Shown here in pieces: positions 1 to 8,283 of a stretch of 64,000 nt of DNA. Each line of letters begins with the position of its first letter. Within the stretch, counting starts at the first letter, position 1. Origin of the DNA: Mycolicibacterium goodii (GTDB lineage Bacteria; Actinomycetota; Actinomycetes; Mycobacteriales; Mycobacteriaceae). The DNA is taken from positions 6,544,048-6,608,047 of the forward strand of contig NZ_CP012150.1 in NCBI RefSeq assembly GCF_001187505.1. The letters run 5' to 3'. Made by a program: the position numbers and the translations under genes. The notes beneath the pieces were generated by a model that was not told where the DNA came from, ran no database searches, and worked only from the letters and a program-made list of their open reading frames with translations.

Positions 1-1656
1 CTGACCAAGCTGTACCCCACGCGTAGCCACACCGGTGCAGCGCAGGGCGGCATGTGCGCCGCGCTCGCCAACGTCGAAGAGGACAACTGGGAGTGGCACA
101 CCTTCGACACCGTCAAAGGCGGCGACTACCTCGCCGACCAGGACGCCGTCGAGATCATGTGCAAGGAAGCCATCGACGCGGTCCTCGACCTCGAGAAGAT
201 GGGGATGCCGTTCAACCGCACCCCGGAGGGCCGCATCGACCAGCGCCGCTTCGGCGGGCACACCCGCGACCACGGCAAGGCCCCGGTGCGCCGCGCCTGC
301 TACGCCGCCGACCGCACCGGCCACATGATCCTGCAGACGCTGTATCAGAACTGCGTCAAGCACGACGTGGAGTTCTTCAACGAGTTCTACGCACTCGACA
401 TCGCATTGACGGAGACCCCGGCGGGTCCGGTCGCCACCGGCGTCATCGCCTACGAGCTGGCCACCGGCGACATTCACATCTTCCACGCCAAGGCGATCGT
501 GTTCGCCACGGGCGGGTCGGGCCGGATGTACAAGACCACCTCCAACGCCCACACCCTCACCGGTGACGGCCTCGGCATCGTCTTCCGCAAGGGACTTCCC
601 TTGGAAGACATGGAGTTCCACCAGTTCCACCCGACGGGCCTGGCCGGACTGGGCATCCTGATCTCCGAGGCCGTGCGCGGCGAGGGCGGCCGGCTGCTCA
701 ACGGCGAGGGCGAGCGATTCATGGAGCGCTACGCGCCCACCATCGTCGACCTCGCGCCCCGCGACATCGTGGCCCGCTCGATGGTGCTGGAGGTCCTCGA
801 GGGCCGCGGCGCAGGCCCGAACAAGGACTACGTCTACATCGACGTGCGCCACCTCGGTGAGGATGTGCTCGAGGCCAAGCTGCCCGACATCACCGAGTTC
901 GCCCGCACCTACCTCGGCGTCGACCCGGTCAAGGAACTGGTGCCGGTGTACCCGACGTGCCACTACGTCATGGGCGGCATCCCCACCACCGTGCACGGGC
1001 AGGTGCTGCGCGACAACACCAACGTCATCCCCGGCCTGTACGCGGCCGGTGAGTGCGCGTGCGTGTCGGTGCACGGCGCCAACCGCCTCGGCACCAACTC
1101 GCTGCTGGACATCAACGTGTTCGGTCGCCGCGCCGGTATCGCCGCCGCCGAGTATGCGCAGAACCACAACTTCGTGGACATGCCAGAGAGCCCGGCCGAG
1201 ATGGTGGTCAACTGGGTCGGCGACATCCTCTCCGAGCACGGCAACGAGCGCGTCGCCGACATCCGCGGGGCGCTGCAGCAGTCCATGGACAACAACGCCG
1301 CGGTGTTCCGCACCGAGGAGACGCTCAAGCAGGCGCTCACCGACATTCACGCGCTCAAGGAGCGTTACTCGCGAATCACGGTGCACGACAAGGGCAAGCG
1401 CTACAACAGCGATCTGCTGGAGGCCATCGAGCTCGGCTTCCTGCTCGAGCTCGCCGAGGTGACCGTCGTCGGGGCGCTCAACCGCAAGGAATCCCGCGGC
1501 GGACACGCGCGCGAGGACTACCCGAACCGCGACGACACCAACTACATGCGCCACACCATGGCCTACAAGCAGGGCACCGATCTGCTGTCCGACATCCGGC
1601 TGGACTACAAGCCCGTGGTCCAGACCCGGTACGAGCCGATGGAGCGGAAGTACTGA
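1..1656 (+). CDS. sdhA: Succinate dehydrogenase flavoprotein subunit (5' end missing)
   Basis: Oxidises succinate to fumarate and passes electrons to the SdhB iron-sulfur clusters at the membrane. The frame is open from the first base, so the N-terminus (about 30 residues, including the FAD dinucleotide fold) lies upstream. Visible residues include SHTGAAQGG at partial residues 9-17, whose His fits the site of covalent FAD attachment, the active-site HPTG segment near partial residue 210, and the SVHGANRLGTNSLLD block. The rest is collinear with bacterial SdhA to the stop. sdhB follows after 34 bp, so the two are one operon. The call is firm; only the start is outside the window. Confidence 0.97.
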   Translation: MTKLYPTRSHTGAAQGGMCAALANVEEDNWEWHTFDTVKGGDYLADQDAVEIMCKEAIDAVLDLEKMGMPFNRTPEGRIDQRRFGGHTRDHGKAPVRRACYAADRTGHMILQTLYQNCVKHDVEFFNEFYALDIALTETPAGPVATGVIAYELATGDIHIFHAKAIVFATGGSGRMYKTTSNAHTLTGDGLGIVFRKGLPLEDMEFHQFHPTGLAGLGILISEAVRGEGGRLLNGEGERFMERYAPTIVDLAPRDIVARSMVLEVLEGRGAGPNKDYVYIDVRHLGEDVLEAKLPDITEFARTYLGVDPVKELVPVYPTCHYVMGGIPTTVHGQVLRDNTNVIPGLYAAGECACVSVHGANRLGTNSLLDINVFGRRAGIAAAEYAQNHNFVDMPESPAEMVVNWVGDILSEHGNERVADIRGALQQSMDNNAAVFRTEETLKQALTDIHALKERYSRITVHDKGKRYNSDLLEAIELGFLLELAEVTVVGALNRKESRGGHAREDYPNRDDTNYMRHTMAYKQGTDLLSDIRLDYKPVVQTRYEPMERKY

Positions 1657-1690
1657 TGACGATGAGCCGCTTGCGCGAAGAGAGTTCAAA

Positions 1691-2476
1691 ATGAGTGCAC
1701 CCGTCATAGACAAGCCGGAAGCCGGCGACCCCGAGCTGCCGCCCGTGCCCGAGGGTGCGGTGATGGTGACCCTCAAGATCGCCCGGTTCAACCCGGAGAA
1801 CCCCGACGCCGCAGGCTGGCAGAGCTTCCGGGTTCCCTCCCTGCCGAGCGACCGTCTGCTCAACCTGCTGCACTACGTCAAGTGGTACCTCGACGGCACG
1901 CTGACGTTCCGCCGGTCGTGCGCGCACGGTGTGTGCGGATCCGACGCGATGCGGATCAACGGCGTCAACCGGTTGGCGTGCAAGGTTCTGATGCGCGACA
2001 TGCTGCCGAAGAACCCCAACAAACAGCTCACCATCACCATCGAGCCGATCCGCGGCCTGCCCGTGGAGAAGGACCTCGTGGTGAACATGGAGCCGTTCTT
2101 CGACGCCTACCGTGCGGTCAAGCCGTTCCTGGTGACCAGCGGCAACCCGCCCACCAAGGAGCGCATCCAGAGCCCCACCGACCGGGCCCGCTACGACGAC
2201 ACCACCAAGTGCATCCTGTGCGCCTGCTGCACCACGAGCTGCCCGGTGTACTGGAGCGAGGGGTCGTACTTCGGCCCGGCCGCGATCGTCAACGCGCACC
2301 GGTTCATCTTCGATTCGCGTGACGAGGCGGCCGCCGAGCGCCTCGACATCCTCAACGAGGTCGACGGTGTGTGGCGCTGCCGCACGACGTTCAACTGCAC
2401 CGAGGCCTGCCCGCGTGGCATCCAGGTGACCCAGGCGATCCAGGAGGTCAAGCGTGCTCTGATGTTCGCGCGCTGA
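1691..2476 (+). CDS. sdhB: Succinate dehydrogenase iron-sulfur subunit
   Basis: 261-residue electron-transfer subunit linking the SdhA flavin to quinone. The N-terminal 2Fe-2S ferredoxin-like domain is seen as SCAHGVCGSDAM followed by a further Cys. The C-terminal half has CILCACCTTSCP and CTEACPRG, the cysteine groups for the 4Fe-4S and 3Fe-4S clusters. The start follows a purine-rich AGAGAG about 8 bp upstream. It lies directly downstream of sdhA on the same strand, and a long perfect hairpin follows its stop. Length and motifs are typical of the family. Confidence 0.96.
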   Translation: MSAPVIDKPEAGDPELPPVPEGAVMVTLKIARFNPENPDAAGWQSFRVPSLPSDRLLNLLHYVKWYLDGTLTFRRSCAHGVCGSDAMRINGVNRLACKVLMRDMLPKNPNKQLTITIEPIRGLPVEKDLVVNMEPFFDAYRAVKPFLVTSGNPPTKERIQSPTDRARYDDTTKCILCACCTTSCPVYWSEGSYFGPAAIVNAHRFIFDSRDEAAAERLDILNEVDGVWRCRTTFNCTEACPRGIQVTQAIQEVKRALMFAR

Positions 2477-2486
2477 GTTTCTCGCC

Positions 2487-2544
2487 CGAGTGTTGGCTTG
2501 TGTACCAAGATCCGCCCCGGATCTGGAACACAAGCCAACACTCG
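2487..2544. terminator. Long perfect hairpin after sdhB
   Basis: A perfect 17-bp inverted repeat (arms 2487-2503 and 2528-2544) with a second nested pairing (AGATCC 2508-2513 with GGATCT 2519-2524). It begins 11 bp after the sdhB stop and has no long U tract, as is common for actinobacterial terminators. A terminator role for the sdh operon is inferred from position and shape. Confidence 0.6.
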
Positions 2545-2567
2545 TTTTCGCGGTAGGAAGGCCGCGC

Positions 2568-2594
2568 TGTCACACATCGAGGCGCTGTCTCGTC
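2568..2594 (+). promoter_or_regulatory. ECF41 (SigJ-type) promoter
   Basis: TGTCACA at 2568-2574, a 16-bp spacer, then CGTC at 2591-2594. This is the -35/-10 pattern described for ECF41 sigma factors, which characteristically drive a linked carboxymuconolactone decarboxylase, oxidoreductase or epimerase gene. Transcription would start around 2601-2603, at or next to the ATG, so the mRNA is probably leaderless. Confidence 0.8.
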
Positions 2595-2602
2595 TGACGG
2601 GT

Positions 2603-3193
2603 ATGACCGAAACGACGAAGACCAGAATCGCTCCCCTGCCCCCGGAAAAGGCCGGACCGCTGACCCGGTTGATGTACCGCTTCGCCAAGCGGCGGTTCGG
2701 TGAGGTGCCAGAACCGTTCACGGTGGCGGCACACCATCCGCGCCTGCTGGTGGCCAATGTGGTGCACGAGGGCCTACTGCAGAGCGGGTCGAAGAAGCTG
2801 CCCGCCAGTGTGCGTGAGCTCGCCGTGTTCTGGACGGCCCGCACCGTCGGCTGTTCGTGGTGTGTGGACTTCGGCTCGATGCTGATGCGGTTGGAAAACC
2901 TGGACGTCGAGCGGCTCAAGTCGATCGACGACTACGCGACCTCACCGCTGTTCAGCGAGGACGAGCGCGCCGCGATCGCCTACGCCGGCGCGATGACCAC
3001 CGACCCGCACACGGTCACCGACGAGCAGGTGGCCGATCTGCGTCGCCGCTTCGGTGACGACGGCGTGATCGAGCTGACCTACCAGATCGGTGTCGAGAAC
3101 ATGCGGGCCAGGATGTACTCGGCACTTGGCATCACCGAGCAGGGTTTCAGCTCGGGGGATGCGTGCCGGGTGCCGTGGGCCCAGCAGGGCTGA
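2603..3193 (+). CDS. Carboxymuconolactone decarboxylase/AhpD-like protein (ECF41 target)
   Basis: 196-residue AhpD-fold protein with a CSWC redox-type motif at residues 84-87 in the alpha-helical core. Such proteins act as small peroxidase- or thiol-dependent enzymes, and the substrate here is unknown. Start: the frame is open further upstream, but the ATG at 2603 begins the conserved region, has no Shine-Dalgarno, and lies 8 bp after the -10 of an ECF41 promoter, fitting a leaderless message. An ECF41 sigma gene lies close by on the opposite strand, the standard linkage for this family. Its 3' end overlaps the convergent PPOX gene by 47 bp. Confidence 0.85.
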   Translation: MTETTKTRIAPLPPEKAGPLTRLMYRFAKRRFGEVPEPFTVAAHHPRLLVANVVHEGLLQSGSKKLPASVRELAVFWTARTVGCSWCVDFGSMLMRLENLDVERLKSIDDYATSPLFSEDERAAIAYAGAMTTDPHTVTDEQVADLRRRFGDDGVIELTYQIGVENMRARMYSALGITEQGFSSGDACRVPWAQQG

Positions 3194-3671
3194 TCTCGAT
3201 GAAAGCCATTGTGATCCCGAAGGTTTGACTGCCCCGGTCGAGACTTCGCTCGAAAATCTTCATCGGCAGGCTCCAGTTGGCGGCGATCGCGGCGTCGGCG
3301 CGCGCCTGCTCGGACTCGGGCAGGACGCGCGCCACGCCCGCGACCACCGGGCCCGCGGGCCTGCCCCGCAGGTTGCACGGCACCACGATCACGTCGGGAT
3401 TGTGCCGAATTCGGCGCACCTTGGCGGTGGAGGCGTCGGTGCGCAGGTACAGCTTGCCGTCTGCGACGCCGTGGTTGACCGGGCTCGGCACGGCCTGCCC
3501 CGACCGTTTGAACGTGACCAGCACGATCTGGCGGAACCGCTCGAAGCCGGCGAAGTCGGTGGCGGTCGGCTCACCGATGTCGAAGGCCTCGCGGTGACGC
3601 ATTCTGTCCATGCCGCGGAACATGATCCGGCCGAAGGTCTGGCCCAGGTTGCCCGGATCGCCGGGCATCAT
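3147..3671 (-). CDS. PPOX-class (split-barrel) F420/FMN-dependent oxidoreductase
   Basis: 174-residue protein of the pyridoxamine-5'-phosphate-oxidase-like split-barrel fold, a mycobacterial expansion that binds F420 or FMN. The typical order is visible: a strand with QIVLVTFKRSGQAVPSPV, then GKLYLRTDASTAKVRRIRHNP and VVPCNLRGRPAGPVV. The substrate cannot be told from sequence. It starts at ATG 3671, overlapping the sigma factor stop as ATGA, so it is translationally coupled to sigJ. The frame stays open through the sigma gene, but that is a shadow. The end runs 47 bp into the convergent carboxymuconolactone decarboxylase-like gene. Confidence 0.82.
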   Translation of the reverse strand: MMPGDPGNLGQTFGRIMFRGMDRMRHREAFDIGEPTATDFAGFERFRQIVLVTFKRSGQAVPSPVNHGVADGKLYLRTDASTAKVRRIRHNPDVIVVPCNLRGRPAGPVVAGVARVLPESEQARADAAIAANWSLPMKIFERSLDRGSQTFGITMAFIEISPAGPTAPGTHPPS

Positions 3672-4582
3672 GAGCGTCTGACCGCGGCGCCGAGGGGTGA
3701 TCCGGTGAACTTGTCGGGGTTCGCGACATCCCATACCGCACAGACTTTTCCGTCGCGCACCGTCATCGCGGTGATGCGCGGCAGCAGTTCCGGGTAGCCG
3801 TCGACGGCAGGCGCACCGGGTGTGTAGGTGCCCAGCTCGCCGTTGATGTAGGCCATCTGCGCCCCGGCCAACCAGTTCGGCCCGTAGCGGCGGGCGAGCC
3901 CGAACAGGAACCGCGCCACCTTCTCGGGGCCGTGGATGACCCGCGGCGCCGTGGGCGCCTTGCGGTTGGAGTCGCCGGTGAACGTGACGTCGGGATGCAG
4001 CAGCCGCACCACACCGTCCATGTCGCCCGCGGCCAGTGCCGCCATCAACGCCCCGGCGACCTCGTTGTGGGTCGTGTCGTCGACCGGCGGCGGAGCGTCG
4101 GACACCGCGCGTCGCGCACGTGAGGCCAGTTGCCGCGCCGATGCGGCGCTGACCCCGAGCACGTCGGCGATGTCGCTGAACGGCAACCCGAACCCGTCGT
4201 GCAACACGAACGCCACGCGCTGGTCGGGGCTCAGGCGTTCGAGCACCACCATCGCCGCGAAGCGCGCGTCCTCCCCCGCCACCACGGCGTTCAACGGGTC
4301 GTTGCCGTCGATGCCGGTCACCACCGGCTCCGGCAGCCACTCGCCGTAGTAGGACTCGCGGCGGTGCGCGGCCGACCGCAACCGGTCCAGGCCGAGCCTG
4401 CTGACGACGGTGGTCAGCCAGGCCTGCAGGTTGTCGATGGGCGTCTGTGCGGCAGCCCACCTGATCCACGCCTCCTGCACGATGTCCTCGGCGTCGGCGT
4501 AGGTGCCCGTCAGCCGGTATGCGACCGCGAGGAGGTGCGGTCGCAGCGCCTCGAACTCGTCCGTCCGCGCGGCGGTGGTCAC
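3668..4582 (-). CDS. sigJ: ECF41-family RNA polymerase sigma factor SigJ
   Basis: 304 residues. The sigma region 2 starts with ALRPHLLAVAYRLTGTYADAEDIVQEAW, the region 4 helix-turn-helix ends in SAASARQLASRARRA, and a SnoaL-like C-terminal domain follows. Two ECF41 hallmarks are present: the linker motif WLPEP (near residue 88) and NPDKF near the C-terminus, which are known to control activity in place of an anti-sigma factor. An ECF41-type promoter sits upstream of the neighbouring carboxymuconolactone decarboxylase-like gene at 2568. Upstream, the aldehyde dehydrogenase gene ends 13 bp away on the same strand, so co-transcription is possible. Confidence 0.92.
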   Translation of the reverse strand: MTTAARTDEFEALRPHLLAVAYRLTGTYADAEDIVQEAWIRWAAAQTPIDNLQAWLTTVVSRLGLDRLRSAAHRRESYYGEWLPEPVVTGIDGNDPLNAVVAGEDARFAAMVVLERLSPDQRVAFVLHDGFGLPFSDIADVLGVSAASARQLASRARRAVSDAPPPVDDTTHNEVAGALMAALAAGDMDGVVRLLHPDVTFTGDSNRKAPTAPRVIHGPEKVARFLFGLARRYGPNWLAGAQMAYINGELGTYTPGAPAVDGYPELLPRITAMTVRDGKVCAVWDVANPDKFTGSPLGAAVRRS

Positions 4583-4595
4583 CCCTCGAGAGTAG

Positions 4596-6083
4596 CTACC
4601 GCTTGTTGAAGATGGTTCGGTGCCATTCTTTTTCGGCGACCCCGGTGATGTCGCTCATGACGTGCTTGATGGTGAGGTACTCCTCGAAGGAGTAGTCGCT
4701 CATGTCCTTGCCGAAGCCGGATGCGCCGACGCCGCCGTGCGGCATCTCGCTGATGATCGGGATGTGGTCGTTGATCCACACACAACCCGCGTTGATCTCG
4801 CGCGACGCCCGCTGCGCGCGGTACACGTCGCGGGTCCACGCCGAGGCGGCCAGGCCGTAGTCGGTGTCGTTGGCCTGGCGCAGCGCGTCGTCGTCGTCGG
4901 TGAACGAACGCACCGTCAGCACCGGGCCGAAGATCTCCTCGCGGTACACCTCGGAGGATTCGTCGACGTCGGCGATCAGCGTCGGGCGGTAGAAGGAGCC
5001 GGGCAGGTCGGGCGCGTCACCGCCGGTGACGATGCGTCCACCCTGCTGCGGCGCCCGCGCCACCATGCCTGCCACCTTGTCCCGGTGGGCATGGGTGATC
5101 AGCGGGCCCAGGTCGGTGTCGGGATCGTGCGGGTCGCCGACGACGATCTTGCCCATCACCTCGGCGACGCCCGCGACGAAGTCGTCGTAGAGCTCGCGCG
5201 CGACGATGGCCCGCGTCGCGGCCGTGCAGTCCTGGCCGGTGTTGATCAGCGCACCGGCGACGGCGCCCTGGACGGCGGCGTCGAGATCGGCGTCGGAGAA
5301 CACCACGAACGGGGCCTTGCCGCCCAGCTCGAGCTGGGTGCGGTGGCCGTGCGCGGCCGCGGCGGCCATGACCTTGCGGCCGACGGCGGTTGATCCGGTG
5401 AACGTCACGACGTCGACGTCGCGGTGCCCGGCCAGCGCGGTGCCCACCTCCGCACCCGATCCGGTGACGACGTTGAACACGCCGTCGGGCAGGCCGGCCT
5501 CGGTGGCCAGCCGGGCCAGGGTCAAGGTGGTCAGCGGCGTGATCTCGGCCGGCTTGATCACCACCGAGCAGCCGGCGGCGAGGGCGGGGATCACCTTCCA
5601 CACCGCCATCTGCAGCGGGTAGTTCCACGGGGTGATGGTCGCGACGACGCCGACGGCCTCGCGGCGGATGCTCGACGTGTGGTCGCCGGAGTACTCGGCG
5701 GTGGCCTTCCCTTCCAGGTGGCGGGCCGCGCCTGCGAAGAAGTCGATGTTGTCGACGCTGCCGGGCACGTCGAACTCGGTGGCCAGCCGCACGGGCTTGC
5801 CGGTCTGGCTGACCTCCTCGGAGATCAGTTCGTCGGCGTGCTCGTCGGCCAACTTGGCCAGCTTCGCCAGCACCGCTGAGCGCTCGGCCGGGGTGGCGCC
5901 GGCCCATCCGGGAAACGCGGCCCTGGCAGCGGCGACGGCGGTGTCCACGTCGGCCGCGGTGGCCAGGCTGTATTCGGCCACGGATTTGCCGGTTGCGGGA
6001 TCGATGATCTGATGGGTTTCCCCGCTGGTGGCCACCGAGGCACCATTGATCCAACTGCTCGCGAGTTTTACTGCCACACTCAT
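4596..6083 (-). CDS. Aldehyde dehydrogenase, probable gamma-aminobutyraldehyde dehydrogenase
   Basis: 495-residue NAD(P)-dependent aldehyde dehydrogenase. Catalytic elements are visible: TITPWNYPLQMAVWK (cofactor site), FTGSTAVG, the general-base Glu in LELGGKAPF, and the nucleophilic Cys in GQDCTAATR. Similarity in feel is closest to PatD/YdcW-type enzymes that turn 4-aminobutanal into GABA. The divergent Lrp regulator and class III aminotransferase would supply that aldehyde from putrescine. Exact substrate is inference from family and context. The start is ATG 6083 in a 133-bp divergent intergenic region. Confidence 0.85.
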   Translation of the reverse strand: MSVAVKLASSWINGASVATSGETHQIIDPATGKSVAEYSLATAADVDTAVAAARAAFPGWAGATPAERSAVLAKLAKLADEHADELISEEVSQTGKPVRLATEFDVPGSVDNIDFFAGAARHLEGKATAEYSGDHTSSIRREAVGVVATITPWNYPLQMAVWKVIPALAAGCSVVIKPAEITPLTTLTLARLATEAGLPDGVFNVVTGSGAEVGTALAGHRDVDVVTFTGSTAVGRKVMAAAAAHGHRTQLELGGKAPFVVFSDADLDAAVQGAVAGALINTGQDCTAATRAIVARELYDDFVAGVAEVMGKIVVGDPHDPDTDLGPLITHAHRDKVAGMVARAPQQGGRIVTGGDAPDLPGSFYRPTLIADVDESSEVYREEIFGPVLTVRSFTDDDDALRQANDTDYGLAASAWTRDVYRAQRASREINAGCVWINDHIPIISEMPHGGVGASGFGKDMSDYSFEEYLTIKHVMSDITGVAEKEWHRTIFNKR

Positions 6084-6180
6084 GGGCCAACGCTAACCGA
6101 TCCGGTGCCGATTCGGCTATGCCAACCCTACGCAATCCCGCCGTCGAGGCACCCTCAGACAATCGAATTCATCGATACTG

Positions 6181-6210
6181 TTGCCCCAAACAACGGATTC
6201 CGTGCACAAT
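6181..6210 (+). promoter_or_regulatory. Promoter of the Lrp-family regulator
   Basis: TTGCCC at 6181-6186, an 18-bp spacer and CACAAT at 6205-6210. The start codon ATG 6217 lies 6 bp after the -10, so the transcript is likely leaderless. The AT-rich partial palindrome just upstream (around 6162-6176, TCGAATTCATCGA) could be the regulator's own operator; this is a weak inference. Confidence 0.5.
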
Positions 6211-6216
6211 CGTGGC

Positions 6217-6732
6217 ATGACCAACCCCGATGGTCACGAGCTGGCATCCGTGCCACTGCGGGTGAACCATTCTCGTCCCGGCGCATTTCAGCTCGATGAG
6301 CTGTCCAAGGCAATCATCGAGAAGCTGCAGGCCGACGGCCGGCGGTCCTACGCGGGCATCGGCAAGGCCGTCGGCCTGTCCGAGGCCGCTGTGCGCCAGC
6401 GCGTGCAACGGATGGTCGACGCGGGTGTCATGCAGATCGTCGCCGTCACCGACCCGCTGCAGCTGGGCTTCGCCCGTCAGGCGATGATCGGGATCCGTTG
6501 TACGGGTGACACCACCAAGCTGGCCGACAAACTCGCCCAGATCGAATCCGTCGACTACGTGGTGCTGACCGCGGGCTCGTTCGACGCGATCGTCGAGGTC
6601 GTCTGCGAGGACGACGACAGCCTGCTGGAGCTACTCAACACCAGAATTCGCGCATTGCCGGGAGTGATATCCACCGAAACCCTCGTTTACTTGAAACTCG
6701 TTAAACAGCAATACAATTGGGGAACACGATGA
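6217..6732 (+). CDS. Lrp/AsnC-family transcriptional regulator
   Basis: 171 residues. The N-terminal winged helix-turn-helix is DELSKAIIEKLQADGRRSYAGIGKAVGLSEAAVRQRVQRM (split here only for reading), and the C-terminal half is the RAM/AsnC ligand domain with the expected GSFDAIVEV stretch. The ATG at 6217 is chosen over an in-frame upstream start because it follows a -10 hexamer directly and begins conserved sequence. The stop overlaps the aminotransferase start as ATGA, so the pair is coupled. It probably controls the aminotransferase and the divergent aldehyde dehydrogenase in response to an amino acid or amine. Confidence 0.9.
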   Translation: MTNPDGHELASVPLRVNHSRPGAFQLDELSKAIIEKLQADGRRSYAGIGKAVGLSEAAVRQRVQRMVDAGVMQIVAVTDPLQLGFARQAMIGIRCTGDTTKLADKLAQIESVDYVVLTAGSFDAIVEVVCEDDDSLLELLNTRIRALPGVISTETLVYLKLVKQQYNWGTR

Positions 6733-8114
6733 CAACCGCAGATATCACCGAAACGGCGCCGACGGATCTCGGCGCCAAGGCGAACCGGCACCTGTGGGGC
6801 CACTTCGCCCGCCATGGCGAAGGCATCACGCCGCCGATCATCACCCGCGGCGAGGGTGTGAAGATCTTCGACGACGCGGGCAAGAGCTACATCGACGGCC
6901 TGTCCGGGCTGTTCGTCGTCCAGGTCGGCCACGGCCGCAAGGAACTGGCCGAGGCCGCCGCCAAACAGGCCGAGAAGCTCTCGTTCTTCCCGCTGTGGTC
7001 CTATGCGACCCCGCCCGCCATCGAACTGGCCGAGCGGGTCGCGAGTTTCGCACCGGGTGATTTGAACCGCGTCTTCTTCACCACCGGCGGCGGCGAGGCC
7101 GTCGAGAGCGCGTGGAAGCTGGCCAAGCAGTACTTCAAGCTGACCGGCAAGCCCGGCAAGCACAAGGTCGTCTCGCGCGCGATCGCCTACCACGGCACGC
7201 CGCAGGGTGCGCTGGCGATCACCGGCATCCCGGCCTTCAAGGCGCCGTTCGAGCCGCTGACCCCCGGCGGGTTCCGCGCACCGAACACCAACTTCTACCG
7301 CGCACCGGCCGAATACGCGCACGACGAAAAGGCTTTCGGCCGTTACTGCGCCGATCGCATCGCCGAGGCCATCGAGTTCGAGGGCCCCGACACCGTCGCC
7401 GCGGTGTTCCTGGAACCCGTGCAGAACGCCGGTGGCTGCTTCCCGCCGCCGCCGGGATACTTCGAGCGGGTCCGCGAGATCTGCGACGAGTACGACGTGC
7501 TGCTGGTCTCCGACGAGGTGATCTGCGCCTACGGCCGCATCGGGTCGATGTTCGCGTGCAACGACTTCGGTTACGTACCGGACATCATCACCAGCGCCAA
7601 GGGCCTGACGTCGGGCTACTCGCCGCTGGGCGCGATGGTCGCCAGCGACCGGCTGTTCGAACCGTTCAACGACGGCAAGACCGTCTTCGGCCACGGCTAC
7701 ACCTTTGGCGGGCACCCGGTTTCGGCCGCGGTCGCCATGGCCAACCTGGACATCTTCGAGCGCGAGGGCATCAACGCCCACGTCAAGGAGATGGCGCCGG
7801 CCTTCCGCGCGACGCTGGAGAAGCTCTACGACCTGCCGATCGTCGGCGATGTGCGCGGTGAGGGTTTCTTCTACGGCATCGAGCTGGTGAAGGACAAGGC
7901 CACCAAGGAGACGTTCAACGACGAAGAGTCCGAGCGCCTGCTGCGCGGGTACCTCACCCCCGCCCTGTGGGAGGCCGGCCTGTACTGCCGTGCCGACGAC
8001 CGTGGCGACCCGGTCGTCCAGCTCGCGCCGCCGCTGATCAGCGGCCAGGCCGAGTTCGACGCGATCTACGAGATCCTGCACAGCGTGCTCACCGAGGCAG
8101 GCAACCGCATGTAG
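6729..8114 (+). CDS. Class III PLP aminotransferase (putrescine/GABA type)
   Basis: 461-residue omega-aminotransferase. Signatures are FTTGGGEAVESAWK (PLP phosphate loop), LEPVQNAGG, the cofactor aspartate in LLVSDEVICAYGR and the Schiff-base lysine in ITSAKGLTSGYSPLGAM. It is the counterpart of the aminotransferase that lies between sigJ and dacB1 in M. tuberculosis. With the adjacent aldehyde dehydrogenase it would move an amino group from a diamine or GABA to a keto acid. The ATG at 6729 shares bases with the Lrp stop; a TTG 12 bp upstream is less likely. A long hairpin follows the stop. Confidence 0.9.
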   Translation: MTTADITETAPTDLGAKANRHLWGHFARHGEGITPPIITRGEGVKIFDDAGKSYIDGLSGLFVVQVGHGRKELAEAAAKQAEKLSFFPLWSYATPPAIELAERVASFAPGDLNRVFFTTGGGEAVESAWKLAKQYFKLTGKPGKHKVVSRAIAYHGTPQGALAITGIPAFKAPFEPLTPGGFRAPNTNFYRAPAEYAHDEKAFGRYCADRIAEAIEFEGPDTVAAVFLEPVQNAGGCFPPPPGYFERVREICDEYDVLLVSDEVICAYGRIGSMFACNDFGYVPDIITSAKGLTSGYSPLGAMVASDRLFEPFNDGKTVFGHGYTFGGHPVSAAVAMANLDIFEREGINAHVKEMAPAFRATLEKLYDLPIVGDVRGEGFFYGIELVKDKATKETFNDEESERLLRGYLTPALWEAGLYCRADDRGDPVVQLAPPLISGQAEFDAIYEILHSVLTEAGNRM

Positions 8115-8132
8115 CCCGTTCCTCATCTCGCG

Positions 8133-8189
8133 CGAAACGGCATTCCGGCAGGGAAAGTTCGAGTAACTCCCTGCCGGAATGCCGTTTCG
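8133..8189. terminator. Long perfect hairpin after the aminotransferase gene
   Basis: Perfect 22-bp inverted repeat, arms 8133-8154 and 8168-8189, with a 13-nt loop. It begins 18 bp after the stop codon and precedes the dacB1 promoter. There is no U tract. Terminator role inferred; it belongs with the similar palindromes near 2.5, 14.7, 31.8, 45.3 and 57.8 kb. Confidence 0.6.
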
Positions 8190-8220
8190 GCGATTGGGAG
8201 GAATCACAAGTTTCACATGA

Positions 8221-8238
8221 GTCACAGCTGTCACAGCG
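8221..8238 (+). promoter_or_regulatory. MtrA-type direct repeat upstream of dacB1
   Basis: Two head-to-tail 9-mers, GTCACAGCT and GTCACAGCG, with no gap. This is the form of the binding site reported for the mycobacterial response regulator MtrA, which controls cell-wall hydrolase genes. It lies about 30 bp before a TAATCT -10 candidate (8269-8274), and the start codon at 8284 follows 9 bp later, suggesting an activator site for a near-leaderless dacB1 transcript. Confidence 0.65.
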
Positions 8239-8283
8239 TGGCGCGGCGGTTTCCCGGCGGATGTCGCTTAATCTTCGGTCACG

